64,000 bases of DNA, from the NCBI GenBank assembly GCA_024236015.1, contig JACKLK010000001.1, forward strand, positions 558,001-622,000. Direction: 5' to 3'. Position 1 is the first letter of the stretch. Each line of letters starts with the position of its first letter. Shown in pieces: positions 6,493 through 15,072 of the stretch. Source of the stretch: Rhodoferax sp. GTDB lineage: Bacteria > Pseudomonadota > Gammaproteobacteria > Burkholderiales > Burkholderiaceae_C. Made by a program: the position numbers and the translations under genes. The notes beneath the pieces were generated by a model. That model searched no databases. It saw only the letters and a list, made by a program, of their open reading frames with translations, and was not told the DNA's origin.

Positions 6493-8799
6493 ATGAACGC
6501 TCCTGTCGACGTTTCCCTGTTTGCGCGTGCCGCAAAACCGCTGACCAGTTACCGCAGGTACTGGGCCGCGCGCTTCGGCACGGCCCGGTTCCTGCCGATG
6601 AGCCGCGCCGAAATGGAGCAACTGGGCTGGGACAGCTGCGACATCATCCTGGTGACCGGCGACGCCTACGTCGACCATCCCAGCTTCGGCATGGCCGTGA
6701 TCGGCCGCACGCTGGAAGCCCAGGGATTCCGGGTCGGCATCATCGCCCAGCCCGACTGGCACAGCGCCGATGCGTTCAAGGCGCTGGGCAAGCCGAACCT
6801 GTTCTGGGGTGTGACCGCCGGCAACATGGATTCGATGATCAACCGCTACACCGCGGACCGCAAGATCCGCAGCGACGACGCCTACACGCCGGGCGACGTC
6901 GGCGGCAAACGGCCGGACCGGGCGGCCATCGTCTACAGCCAGCGCTGCCGCGAGGCCTACAAGGACGTGCCCATCGTGCTCGGTGGCATCGAAGGCAGCC
7001 TGCGCCGCATCGCGCATTACGACTACTGGTCCGACAAGGTGCGCCGCTCCATCGTCGTCGACGCCAAGTGCGACCTGCTGTTGTACGGCAACGCCGAACG
7101 CGCGCTGGTCGAAATCGCGCACCGCATCGCCGCGCGCGAGCCGGTGTTGTCGATCACCGATGTGCGCGGCACGGCCTTCGTGCGCCGGCCGGACGATCCC
7201 ACCGGGCAGGGCTGGTTCGAGATCGACTCGACCAGCGTCGACCAGCCGGGCCGCATCGAGGCGCATGTCAACCCGTACCAGACGACGTCGGAGCAGGCGG
7301 CCGGGCAGGGTGCCAGCTGTGCACGGGAGGACGCCGACACCGGCGCATCCGACGTGAATCCCGGCATCGCGCCGTTGACCTTCATGCCCAACCCCGCACT
7401 CAAGGGCAAGCTCAAGGTACCCCCGCGTGAACGTTCGGTGATCCGCCTGCCCAGCTACGAGCAGGTGCGCGCCGACCCGGTGCTCTATGCCCACGCCAAT
7501 CGGGTGCTGCACCTCGAGACCAACCCCGGTAACGCCCGCGCGCTGGTGCAGGCCCATGGCGACGGCGCGACCGCGCGCGACGTGTGGATCAACCCGCCGC
7601 CGATCCCGCTCACCACGGCCGAGATGGACCATGTGTTCGACCTGCCGTATGCGCGCGCGCCGCACCCGCGTTACGCCGACGAGAACGGCAGCCACGACGG
7701 CGCCACCAAGATCCCGGCCTGGGAGATGATCCGCTTCAGCGTGAACATCATGCGTGGCTGCTTCGGTGGCTGCACCTTCTGCTCGATCACCGAACACGAG
7801 GGGCGCATCATCCAGAGCCGCTCCGAGGATTCGGTCATCCGCGAGCTCGAGGCGATCCGCGACACGGTCAAGGGATTCACCGGCACCATCTCCGACCTGG
7901 GCGGGCCGACTGCCAACATGTACCGCATCGGCTGCAAGAGCCCCGAGATCGAGGCCGCCTGCCGCAAGCCCAGCTGCGTGTTCCCCGGCATCTGCAGCAA
8001 CCTCAACACCAGCCACGAGGCGCTGATCCGGATGTACCGGCGCGCGCGCGGCCTCAAGGGCATCAAGAAGATCCTGATCGGCTCGGGCCTGCGTTACGAC
8101 CTGGCCGTGCAGTCGCCCGAATACGTCAAGGAACTGGTCACCCACCACGTGGGCGGCTACCTGAAGATCGCGCCAGAACACACCGAGCGCGGGCCGCTGG
8201 ACAAGATGATGAAGCCCGGCATCGGCAGCTACGACAAGTTCAAGCAGATGTTCGAGAAATATTCGCTCGAGGCCGGCAAGAAGCAGTACCTGATCCCGTA
8301 TTTCATCGCCGCCCATCCGGGTACCAGCGACGAGGACATGATGAACCTGGCCGTCTGGCTCAAGAAGAACGGTTTTCGCGCCGACCAGGTGCAGACCTTC
8401 TACCCGAGCCCCATGGCCACCGCCACCGCGATGTACCACAGCGGCCGCAATCCGCTGCGCCGGGTCGGGCGCGACAGCGAACCGGTGGACATCGTGCGCG
8501 GCGACAGGCGCCGGCGCCTGCACAAGGCCTTTCTGCGTTACCACGACGCCAACAACTGGCCGCTGCTGCGCGAGGCGCTCAAGTCCATGGGCCGCGCCGA
8601 CCTGATCGGCAACGGCAAGCACCACCTGATCCCGACCTTCCAGCCGCTGGTCGATGGCAACTACACCAGCGCGCGGCGCAAGAACTCGACCGCCGCCAGG
8701 TCGAAGCCCGCGACACCGGCCAAGGGCCGGCTGCTAACCCAGCACACCGGCTTGCCGCCGCGGGTCACCGGTACCGCGAAACCGCCGCGCAAGCGCTGA
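6493..8799 (+). CDS. ygiQ: YgiQ family radical SAM protein
   Basis: Large radical S-adenosylmethionine protein of the YgiQ family (UPF0313), about 768 residues from the ATG at 6493. Upstream in-frame starts at 6427 and 6484 are possible. The family reaction is not established. The N-terminal region (SYRRYWAARFGTARFLPMSR, VTGDAYVDHPSFG) is the family-specific domain. The [4Fe-4S]-binding CxxxCxxC motif is in MRGCFGGCTFCSI, with its first Cys codon at 7759. A long C-terminal tail is basic and probably disordered (ARRKNSTAARSKPATPAKG). The gene stands alone, divergent from the aot-like unit and convergent with ggt 27 bp downstream. Confidence 0.93.
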   Translation: MNAPVDVSLFARAAKPLTSYRRYWAARFGTARFLPMSRAEMEQLGWDSCDIILVTGDAYVDHPSFGMAVIGRTLEAQGFRVGIIAQPDWHSADAFKALGKPNLFWGVTAGNMDSMINRYTADRKIRSDDAYTPGDVGGKRPDRAAIVYSQRCREAYKDVPIVLGGIEGSLRRIAHYDYWSDKVRRSIVVDAKCDLLLYGNAERALVEIAHRIAAREPVLSITDVRGTAFVRRPDDPTGQGWFEIDSTSVDQPGRIEAHVNPYQTTSEQAAGQGASCAREDADTGASDVNPGIAPLTFMPNPALKGKLKVPPRERSVIRLPSYEQVRADPVLYAHANRVLHLETNPGNARALVQAHGDGATARDVWINPPPIPLTTAEMDHVFDLPYARAPHPRYADENGSHDGATKIPAWEMIRFSVNIMRGCFGGCTFCSITEHEGRIIQSRSEDSVIRELEAIRDTVKGFTGTISDLGGPTANMYRIGCKSPEIEAACRKPSCVFPGICSNLNTSHEALIRMYRRARGLKGIKKILIGSGLRYDLAVQSPEYVKELVTHHVGGYLKIAPEHTERGPLDKMMKPGIGSYDKFKQMFEKYSLEAGKKQYLIPYFIAAHPGTSDEDMMNLAVWLKKNGFRADQVQTFYPSPMATATAMYHSGRNPLRRVGRDSEPVDIVRGDRRRRLHKAFLRYHDANNWPLLREALKSMGRADLIGNGKHHLIPTFQPLVDGNYTSARRKNSTAARSKPATPAKGRLLTQHTGLPPRVTGTAKPPRKR

Positions 8800-8825
8800 A
8801 GCAGCGTGCGCGGCGGCCCGGCGGG

Positions 8826-10763
8826 TCAGCGGCCGCCGGAGCGCGGCAGTCCGATCACCGTGCCTTCGCGCCGCGCATCGGCCGCGCCGTATTGCTTGCC
8901 GGTCTTGGGCTCGATCAGCACGGTCTGCACCGAGCCGACGTCGCTCAGGTTGACCGCATAACCCAGTCCCAGGGGCCCGAGCGCGGTGACCGTCGCAGCC
9001 GGAAACCACGGATCGACGGTGATCGACGGGTTGGCGCTGGACACCGACAGCCGCGGCGCGTCGACGGCCTCCTGCATCGTCATGCCATGGTCGATCAGGT
9101 TGATCGTCACGTTCACCACCGAGTTGATGATGGTCGCCCCGCCCGGCGAGCCGTAGGCCATCAGCGGGCTGCCGTCCGGGTTGAAGATCATCGAAGGCGC
9201 CATGCTGCTGCGCGGGCGCTTGCCCGGCTCCACGTCGTTGAAGCCGGCCGTGCCGGTGAACGGGTTGATGGTCGGCGAGGTGTTGAAGTCGGTCAGCTCG
9301 TTGTTCAGCAGGAAGCCGTGGTTCTTGAAGCTGCCGTCCGGCCGCTGGTAACCGGCGAACACGCCGATGCCGTAGCCGGATTCGATGGTATTGGTGTACG
9401 AGACCACGTTGCCCCACTTGTCGACGACCGAGAAATGGGTGGTGCCGTTTTCATGGCTGACGGGCGGCGCCGCCACGGCCAGGCGCGTGGCGGGCGACAG
9501 TCCGGCCACCTCGTACGGCCGCGGATCGTCCGCTGCCGGATTGGGGTCCAGGCGCGCGCCGGGGGTGATCAGCTGGCTGCGCATCGCCACGTAGTCGTTG
9601 GCGAGCAATCCTTTGGCCGGTACCGGCGCGAAATCGGCGTCGCCCATCCAGATGGCACGGTCGGCAAATGCGAGCCGCATCGCGTCGGCCATGACGTTGG
9701 CGGTCTTGACCGTGCCGAAGCCGTAACCCTGGCTGGCGTCGCCGAGCGGGAACCGCTCCACCAGCTTGAGGATCTGCAGTACCGTCAAGGCGCCGGAGGA
9801 TGGTGGTGGCATCGACTTGATGCGGTGGCCGCGGTAGCTGCCTTCGATCGGCGTGCGCAGCTTGGCCTGGTATTGCGCCAGGTCGTCCAGGGTCATGGAG
9901 CCGCCCTTGCCGATCGGGCTCAGGTGGGGCTGGTTGTATTGCTGGCCTTCGATGATGCCCAATGCGATGTCGCAGCCCTTTTCGGGCATGTAGCGGTAGA
10001 AGCAGTCGGCCCCGTGCGTGGCGATCTGCCGGAAGGTCTGGGCCAGCGGCTTGTTCGTGACCAGCGAGCCGACGGCGCGGAAGTCGCCGCCCGGGCAGAA
10101 GTAGTCCGCTGCGGCGGGGGAGTTCTTCGCGCGGCTGGTTGCGCTGCTGCATGCGGTGCTGCTGACGAATCGCGGTGTTGCCGCAAAGCCGCCGTCCGCC
10201 AGCGCGATCGCCGGCTGCAGCACCTGGGACAACGAGAGCTTGCCGTAGCTGTTCACCGCCATCTCCGTGCCGCGCACCATGCCCGGAATGCCCACGGCCA
10301 CGCCCTGCAGGGAGCGCCGGCTGAACGGCTGGCCGACGAACATCGACGGGGTTGCACCGGCCGGAGCCTCCTCGCGGCTGTCGATGATGACGGTCTGGCC
10401 GGTTTTTGCCATGTGGATCATCATGAATCCGCCGCCGCCGATACCGGCCGATTGCGGTTCGACCACGTTGAGCGCATACGCGACCGCCACGGCCGCGTCG
10501 ACCGCGTTGCCACCTTGTTCGAGGATCTTTGCGCCGGCTTCGGCGGCGTAGGGGTTGGCCGCCGAGACCACGCCCTGGCGAAAGGCCTTGCCCGCCCAGG
10601 CCGGCGGCTTGCCCTGGGACTGCTCGGGCAGGTTGACCGACGACTGGACCCCCGGCGCAGCTTTGCCGCGATCGGCATGCGCCCCGGCGACGACGGTGCT
10701 GCAGGCCAGCAATATCGCCACGCGCGTGGTGGTCAGTCGAAACAGGGAAGGGCGGGTATCCAT
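8826..10763 (-). CDS. ggt: Gamma-glutamyltransferase (periplasmic)
   Basis: Hydrolyses or transfers the gamma-glutamyl group of glutathione and related peptides in the periplasm. From the ATG at 10763 the protein has 645 residues. An earlier in-frame start would add 45 residues that overlap chaC and precede the signal peptide. A Sec-type signal is at about 1-30 (LTTTRVAILLACSTVVAGAHA). The family substrate-site motif SAGIGGGGFM is at 105-114. The autoprocessing and catalytic nucleophile is T441 in ENGTTHFSVVDKWGN, giving the usual heavy and light chains. Other family segments are PPPSSGALTVLQ and SMAPSMIFNPDG. It lies downstream of chaC on the same strand, pairing the two glutathione-degrading activities. 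Confidence 0.93.
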   Translation of the reverse strand: MDTRPSLFRLTTTRVAILLACSTVVAGAHADRGKAAPGVQSSVNLPEQSQGKPPAWAGKAFRQGVVSAANPYAAEAGAKILEQGGNAVDAAVAVAYALNVVEPQSAGIGGGGFMMIHMAKTGQTVIIDSREEAPAGATPSMFVGQPFSRRSLQGVAVGIPGMVRGTEMAVNSYGKLSLSQVLQPAIALADGGFAATPRFVSSTACSSATSRAKNSPAAADYFCPGGDFRAVGSLVTNKPLAQTFRQIATHGADCFYRYMPEKGCDIALGIIEGQQYNQPHLSPIGKGGSMTLDDLAQYQAKLRTPIEGSYRGHRIKSMPPPSSGALTVLQILKLVERFPLGDASQGYGFGTVKTANVMADAMRLAFADRAIWMGDADFAPVPAKGLLANDYVAMRSQLITPGARLDPNPAADDPRPYEVAGLSPATRLAVAAPPVSHENGTTHFSVVDKWGNVVSYTNTIESGYGIGVFAGYQRPDGSFKNHGFLLNNELTDFNTSPTINPFTGTAGFNDVEPGKRPRSSMAPSMIFNPDGSPLMAYGSPGGATIINSVVNVTINLIDHGMTMQEAVDAPRLSVSSANPSITVDPWFPAATVTALGPLGLGYAVNLSDVGSVQTVLIEPKTGKQYGAADARREGTVIGLPRSGGR

Positions 10764-10882
10764 GTGCTTGTCCTTGTGTAGTGGCGGTAGGGCGTTCGAC
10801 CTTACGCTGCGGTCCTCAGCGTGGTAATCCGGGTTAATGCCCCGCCTGTTCAGGGGGGGGCACGAGCGGCCTTGGCCACCGG

Positions 10883-11614
10883 TCACGACCGGCCGCACGC
10901 CCGGACCTGCGCCAGCAATCGCGCAATGTAGGCGTCATCGATCTCCAGCGCCGCCAGCTGCGCGGCCAGGCTTTCCAGGTAGGCCCGGTTGGAACCCAGC
11001 GGCCCGCATGCGGTGGCCACCACGGCCGCGGTCTCGTCGAGCGGCAGTTCGCCGACATATTCCGGGTGCGCGCAATTGGCCGCGAACACCAGGGCGTCGA
11101 TGTCGCCTTGCGGCGTGGCCAGCCTGTGCCATTGCGGCGCATAACCGCCGCGCACCATTTCGCGCCGCCACAGGATGGTGGTTTCCGCCTCGACCAGTTC
11201 GGCCGGGATGCGAAATACCAATCCGGTGCACTGGCCGTGTTCCGGCGCCAGGGTCAGCATCAGCGCCGGGCATTCGGGCGAGCCGCGTCCCGACGTGATG
11301 CGGTAGCTGAAACGGCGCTGGAAACCCTCGACCCGGGCCAGCCGGACTTCCGCGAAATGGATGCCGGGGTCCCACATCAGGGACCCGTAGGCGAACACCC
11401 AGACATCGGCGTCCGCGTCCCGGTGCCGCAGCACGGCATGTCGGGTGGCCTCGCGCTCCGCGTCGGGCAGGCGCCAGGACGCCGGATGCCCGGCGTCGCG
11501 GGCGCGCTGGTCCCATACCGCCAGCCGTTGGGGCGTCATGCGCAGTTCCGAGGTCTCGCTGGGCGTGAGCCGGCCACGCAGGTGCGGGAGGTGGGCGAAC
11601 GGGTTCTGGGTCAT
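10883..11614 (-). CDS. chaC: ChaC family gamma-glutamylcyclotransferase
   Basis: Cytosolic enzyme expected to split glutathione into 5-oxoproline and Cys-Gly. It has 243 residues, in the normal ChaC range. The diagnostic substrate-binding motif VFAYGSLMWDPG is at 73-84. Later family segments are FQRRFSYRITSGRGSPECPALMLTL, TGLVFRIP, ILWRREMVRGGYAPQW and YLESLAAQLAALEIDDAYI. It is transcribed toward ggt, with about 120 bp between its stop and the ggt ATG, so the two probably form a glutathione-catabolism unit. It is divergent from the DUF2239 gene, and the gap between them holds a strong rightward promoter and an inverted repeat that could affect both. Confidence 0.9.
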   Translation of the reverse strand: MTQNPFAHLPHLRGRLTPSETSELRMTPQRLAVWDQRARDAGHPASWRLPDAEREATRHAVLRHRDADADVWVFAYGSLMWDPGIHFAEVRLARVEGFQRRFSYRITSGRGSPECPALMLTLAPEHGQCTGLVFRIPAELVEAETTILWRREMVRGGYAPQWHRLATPQGDIDALVFAANCAHPEYVGELPLDETAAVVATACGPLGSNRAYLESLAAQLAALEIDDAYIARLLAQVRACGRS

Positions 11615-11682
11615 CGTGCTGACACGGTTTTACCATGCCGGTCTGCACAGGCATCCGGACTGTGGTGTGTAGTCATCATTTT

Positions 11683-11720
11683 TACCCGGATTTAATTGAC
11701 GTGAAAATTTAACCCGGGTA
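11683..11720. promoter_or_regulatory. Inverted repeat over the DUF2239 promoter (putative operator)
   Basis: Two 13-bp arms, TACCCGGATTTAA (11683-11695) and TTTAACCCGGGTA (11708-11720), match as an inverted repeat at 11 of 13 positions and flank a 12-bp centre. The centre holds the -35 hexamer and the right arm runs into the -10 box. A protein bound here would block the promoter. The MarR-type regulator encoded at the end of the same gene set is the obvious candidate; this assignment is inference. Confidence 0.6.
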
Positions 11721-11724
11721 TTAT
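11696..11724 (+). promoter_or_regulatory. Sigma-70 type promoter for DUF2239 operon
   Basis: TTGACG at 11696-11701 and TATTAT at 11719-11724 are separated by exactly 17 bp. This is the best consensus promoter noticed in the window and it is embedded in an AT-rich patch that stands out from the high-GC surroundings. It points right, 42 bp before the DUF2239 ATG. Confidence 0.75.
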
Positions 11725-11765
11725 TCGCGGTCGCCGGGCACCCGCCTGGCATGCAGGACCGCACC

Positions 11766-12467
11766 ATGACCCATTCCTATACCTGTTTCGACGGATTTCG
11801 CCGCGTGGCGTCCGGCGACCTGTCGACCGTCGCGCCGATGTTCCAGCGCGCGCATGCCCAGCCCGCTCCGGGCCCGGTGCTGCTGTTCGACGATGCCACC
11901 GGACGCACGATGGACATCGACACCCGCGGCTCGGCTGAACAACTGCTCGCACGCCTGGCGCACGGGCAGGCCGCCGAGTCGGGGGTACGAACCGGCCGGG
12001 GCCGTCCGGCCGCATCGCTCGACACCGACCCTCCGGCAGCGGACGGCGGTGGCGACGAGCCGCGTGGGCGCGGCCGGCCGAAACTCGGTGTCGTCGCCCG
12101 CGAAGTCACCTTGCTGCCGCGGCACTGGGACTGGCTGGCGGCACAAAAGGGGGGCGCGTCGGTGGCCTTGCGCAAGCTGGTGGAGCAGGCGCGACGCGCC
12201 GACACGGACGATTCGGCCCAGCGCCACGAACGTGCCTACCACTTCATGTCGGCGCTGGCCGGCGATCTGCCCGGCTTCGAGGAGGCCATCCGGGCCTTGT
12301 TCGCCAACGACCGCGCGCGTCTGGAACCGCTGCTCGCACACTGGCCGGCAGACGTGCGCGAACATGCCCTGCATCTGGGTTTCGGTGACCGGCCCGTGCC
12401 GGGCGCCGCCGACCGGGCGCGCCCCGTGCAATCGCCATCGACGAAGAAAGGCAGACCCGCACCATGA
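11766..12467 (+). CDS. DUF2239 family protein
   Basis: Protein of about 233 residues of the DUF2239 family; function unknown. The start at 11766 (MTHSYTCFDGFRRVASGDL) matches the family N-terminus better than the in-frame ATG 15 bp upstream. The family body includes VLLFDDATGRTMDIDTRGS and GRPKLGVVAREVTLLPRHWDWLAAQ, followed by GGASVALRKLVEQARR, which looks like a short helix-turn segment similar to a ribbon-helix DNA- or RNA-binding module. The region in between (about 75-110) is Gly/Pro/Asp-rich and probably disordered. Its stop overlaps the start of the next gene (ATGA), so the two are translationally coupled. The promoter is strong and apparently repressible. Confidence 0.82.
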   Translation: MTHSYTCFDGFRRVASGDLSTVAPMFQRAHAQPAPGPVLLFDDATGRTMDIDTRGSAEQLLARLAHGQAAESGVRTGRGRPAASLDTDPPAADGGGDEPRGRGRPKLGVVAREVTLLPRHWDWLAAQKGGASVALRKLVEQARRADTDDSAQRHERAYHFMSALAGDLPGFEEAIRALFANDRARLEPLLAHWPADVREHALHLGFGDRPVPGAADRARPVQSPSTKKGRPAP

Positions 12468-12835
12468 CCGACAAACGCAGCCTGCGCAACGGCTACAAGC
12501 AATCCTTCGTTCCCATCGGGGTGTACGTCATCCGCAACACCGTGAACCAGCGTGTCTACGTGGGGGGCTCGCGCAACCTCGAGGGCGCGATGAACCGCCA
12601 CCGGTTCGAACTGGCGACCGGTGCGCACCGCAATGCCGCGTTGCTGGCGGACTGGAAGCGGTACGGCGCCGATGCCTTTCGCTTCGAGGTGCTCGACCAG
12701 GTCCGGCAGAGCACCGATCCCGATGTGGACTACGACGCCGAACTGGCGACCTTGCTGGAACTGTGGCAGCACGAGCTGCCGTGTTTCGGCCCTGGTGGCT
12801 ACAACGGACCCGAGCGGCCGCTCACGCGACGCTGA
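12464..12835 (+). CDS. GIY-YIG nuclease-fold protein
   Basis: Small protein (123 residues) with a single GIY-YIG fold. The two defining strands are GVYVIRN and QRVYVGGSRN, followed by the helix with a conserved Arg (MNRHRFEL) and a downstream acidic residue (FRFEVLDQV). There is no extra DNA-binding domain, so it resembles stand-alone GIY-YIG proteins whose role is unknown, rather than UvrC or homing enzymes. It overlaps the DUF2239 stop by 4 bp (ATGA). The combination DUF2239, GIY-YIG and MarR suggests a small regulated module acting on nucleic acid, possibly under stress; that is inference. Confidence 0.85.
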   Translation: MTDKRSLRNGYKQSFVPIGVYVIRNTVNQRVYVGGSRNLEGAMNRHRFELATGAHRNAALLADWKRYGADAFRFEVLDQVRQSTDPDVDYDAELATLLELWQHELPCFGPGGYNGPERPLTRR

Positions 12836-12900
12836 TCGCGCCGGCACAGCACCCGGCTGACTGGCACAAACCCTTTTCAGACACTTGCACGAACATCACC

Positions 12901-13320
12901 ATGACCATGACCATGACCACGACCACTTCCCTGGCCCAATGCCTGCATATCAGCGCCTTGCATGCCCGCATCCGGTTCGCACTGGACGACGATCTCGGAA
13001 CCTACCACGGCCTGAGCTACGCCGACTACCGGCTGCTGAGCGCACTCGCGCAGTGCGGCGAATCACCGATGGCTATGGCCGATCTTGCGCCATGCCTGGG
13101 TGTGCCACTGTCGGCCGTGGTGCGCCAGATCCTGCCGCTCGAGAAGACCGGTCTGGTGCAACGCCAGGGCGCCGACGGCGCGCCGGGGCGGGGCACCGTG
13201 CGCCTGCGTCCCGCCGCGCGCCAGGTGCTGGTCAATGCCACCGAGACGGCCCAGGACGTGTGCCGCAGGCTGGCGCTGCCGGACCTGGGTTGCGGCATGG
13301 CGGCATCTGCCGCCGCGTAG
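12901..13320 (+). CDS. MarR family transcriptional regulator
   Basis: Winged-helix regulator of 139 residues from the ATG at 12901; ATGs at 12907 and 12913 are alternatives within an MTMTMTTTT start. The dimerisation helix SALHARIRFALDDDLGTYHG, the DNA-recognition region YADYRLLSALAQCGESPMAMADLAPCLGVPLSAVVRQILPL, the wing (LVQRQGADGAPGRGTVRLRPA) and the C-terminal helix fit the MarR fold. It lies 65 bp after the GIY-YIG gene on the same strand. It probably controls the operon through the inverted repeat at 11683-11720, though this is not shown. An alternative frame starting at 12885 that reads as His-Asp repeats is a shadow of this start. Confidence 0.82.
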   Translation: MTMTMTTTTSLAQCLHISALHARIRFALDDDLGTYHGLSYADYRLLSALAQCGESPMAMADLAPCLGVPLSAVVRQILPLEKTGLVQRQGADGAPGRGTVRLRPAARQVLVNATETAQDVCRRLALPDLGCGMAASAAA

Positions 13321-13433
13321 TCGACCCGGCGGGTGCCTGGCCGCTGATCGACTCCTGCGTGACACCAAACTGCGGCTTCGCTTGCGGCGGTGGACCGCAG
13401 GTGCCAGGGACGGCCGCAGCGGGGCCGATGCCG

Positions 13434-14750
13434 TCAGGCGACGGCGTCGGGGTGGCGCAGCAGCAGCCGGTCGATGCTGTTCAAGGTGTCGTAGCTCTCG
13501 GCGAAATCGGCGAACAGCGTGGCGTCGTCGGGTGGCGTGGCCTGGCCCTGCCAGTCGCGGCGCAGCTGCGCAAAGATCTCGCCGAAGCTGCGCCGGCCGT
13601 CGATCAGGCGCAGGATCTGCGGTGCGTAGCGACCGGGATGCACGGTCACCACCACACCTGAATGCTGGTGCCGCAACTGGAACGGCTGGCCGCGGTTGCT
13701 GCCGAACAGCCGCGCCAGGGTTTCGCCGTCCAGCGGCTCATGGAAGAAGAACGGCACGTAGGCCGGATCGCCGTACGGCGCCGTGCAGGCCGCATCGCGC
13801 GTCGCATAGAACACGTGCATCGTGATCGTGCCGCCCAGCAACTCGGCCATCGCATGTTGCCGGCGCGCCGGCAGCTGTCGCCATTGCGGCATCGTGTCCG
13901 GTGGCTTGACGCCCAGCACCATGTGCGGTAGGTAGGGCGCGCGGCCGCGCTGCACGTCGGTGAAGGCCAGATGCAGGCCGTGGCCGCCGCCGCGCCCGTC
14001 GTCGCTCAACCAGTCGTACAAGGCGTCGACGCTCCAGCAGTGGTCGTGCGGCAGCAACAGCAGGTTGACCAGTCCGGCGTCTCCGTCGCGGTGGTCCTGG
14101 TGCAGGTCTTCGGCGCGGCGGAACCCGTTGCCGGCCGGCAGCGATGCCAGGATCTGCCGGGTGCTGTCGATGCGCCGTGCCAGGTCGGGCTCGTCGGCGT
14201 GGGCCATGCGCAGCAGCTCGCGCAGCTGCTGCACGCCGGCGCGACCGGCCTGTGCATGCACCATCAACGCGAGTGCGCCATCGGGCTTGAGCACCGCGCG
14301 CAAGGCCCGCAGGCCGGCGTCCGGGTCGGGGAGATGGTGCAAGACACCGCTGCAGCTGATGTAGTCGAAGGCCTCGAGTCCGAGCGTGGGCAGATCGAGC
14401 AGCGAGCGCTCGATCCATTCGATGTTCTGCAGCCCGCGTACATGCGCGCGTTCGCGCGCCATCGCCATGCTGGCGGCGTGCGGCTCCAGGTGCACGATGC
14501 GGGCGCCGTGCCCCTTGAGCTGCTCGGCCAGGTACAGGCTGGCGTCGCCGGTGCCTGCGCCGGCGACCAGCACCCGAAAACCGTTCCGAAAGTTCTGCCG
14601 GCCGGCGAAGCAGTAGTGGTTGATCATCGGCAGGTCGTCGAGCCAGGTCTGGACCAGGCGTTGCCGCTCGAGCGCCGGATCGCGGACCGGGTACGGCATC
14701 GACGGGTACGGGTTCGGGGACTGGGGATGGGGGGTGTCGTGTTCGCGCAT
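13434..14750 (-). CDS. Class I SAM-dependent methyltransferase
   Basis: Methyltransferase of 438 residues from the ATG at 14750; in-frame starts up to 14846 would add an unlikely Arg-rich leader. The Rossmann motif I is VLVAGAGTGDASLYLAEQ, followed by an acidic strand (IVHLEPHAASM) and motif IV/post-I segments (FDYISCSGVLHHLPDPDAGL, LKPDGALALMVHA). The C-terminal half (about 290-438) is a separate domain with the repeated look of a methyltransferase regulatory/second domain (LPHMVLGVKPPDT, YAPQILRLIDGRRSFGEIF). The substrate is not readable. It is convergent with the MarR gene and divergent from the first peptide-type transporter. Confidence 0.82.
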   Translation of the reverse strand: MREHDTPHPQSPNPYPSMPYPVRDPALERQRLVQTWLDDLPMINHYCFAGRQNFRNGFRVLVAGAGTGDASLYLAEQLKGHGARIVHLEPHAASMAMARERAHVRGLQNIEWIERSLLDLPTLGLEAFDYISCSGVLHHLPDPDAGLRALRAVLKPDGALALMVHAQAGRAGVQQLRELLRMAHADEPDLARRIDSTRQILASLPAGNGFRRAEDLHQDHRDGDAGLVNLLLLPHDHCWSVDALYDWLSDDGRGGGHGLHLAFTDVQRGRAPYLPHMVLGVKPPDTMPQWRQLPARRQHAMAELLGGTITMHVFYATRDAACTAPYGDPAYVPFFFHEPLDGETLARLFGSNRGQPFQLRHQHSGVVVTVHPGRYAPQILRLIDGRRSFGEIFAQLRRDWQGQATPPDDATLFADFAESYDTLNSIDRLLLRHPDAVA

Positions 14751-14890
14751 GACGCTGTCTCTCAGGCGGTGGTGAAGGCTGCGCCCCAGGCCGGTGGCCA
14801 GGGCGCGGGTTGGTGCGGGGGAGTATCCCATGGTGCGTGCGCGCACCTCGGGTGGGCGCTCGCAGCGGGTGCGCGCACACGGCGCAGCGG

Positions 14891-14911
14891 ATGTTTCATG
14901 CGGCGAAACAT
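14891..14911. promoter_or_regulatory. TGTTTC-N7-GAAACA palindrome, copy 1 (first ABC operon)
   Basis: ATGTTTC (14891-14897), a 7-bp spacer and GAAACAT (14905-14911) form an inverted repeat centred at 14901. A -10-like TATCAT lies at 14942-14947, its centre 43.5 bp downstream, with no good -35 hexamer. It lies 162 bp before the binding-protein ATG at 15073. Three more copies of this palindrome lie at 24412, 27518 and 36973. It is a likely binding site for a shared regulator. Confidence 0.7.
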
Positions 14912-15072
14912 GTGTCGGCGGCTCGCGCCGCAGTGCGTCGTTATCATGAAAAACAACGAGACCCCAGGGTTTCGCCCGAGTATGCGAATAGTCCGCCTGA
15001 CGGGTTTGCGCGTGTTGTTCCGACCCGTGTGTGGCCCGCCATCACGCAACCCCCAAGACCCAAGGATGCGAC

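Noticed and set aside
7584..10781. 1065-codon rightward frame covering ygiQ and the ggt region
   Set aside because: It is a shadow of ygiQ in another frame and then runs antisense to ggt. Both real genes have intact catalytic motifs, and this frame has only Arg/Gly/Ala-rich low-complexity sequence.
12885..13661. Frame beginning with a His-Asp repeat (MHEHHHDHDHDHDHF), suggesting a metal-binding protein
   Set aside because: It is the alternative frame of the MTMTMTTTT start of the MarR gene. The MarR frame has full domain similarity to 13320, and this one loses any family likeness after the repeat.
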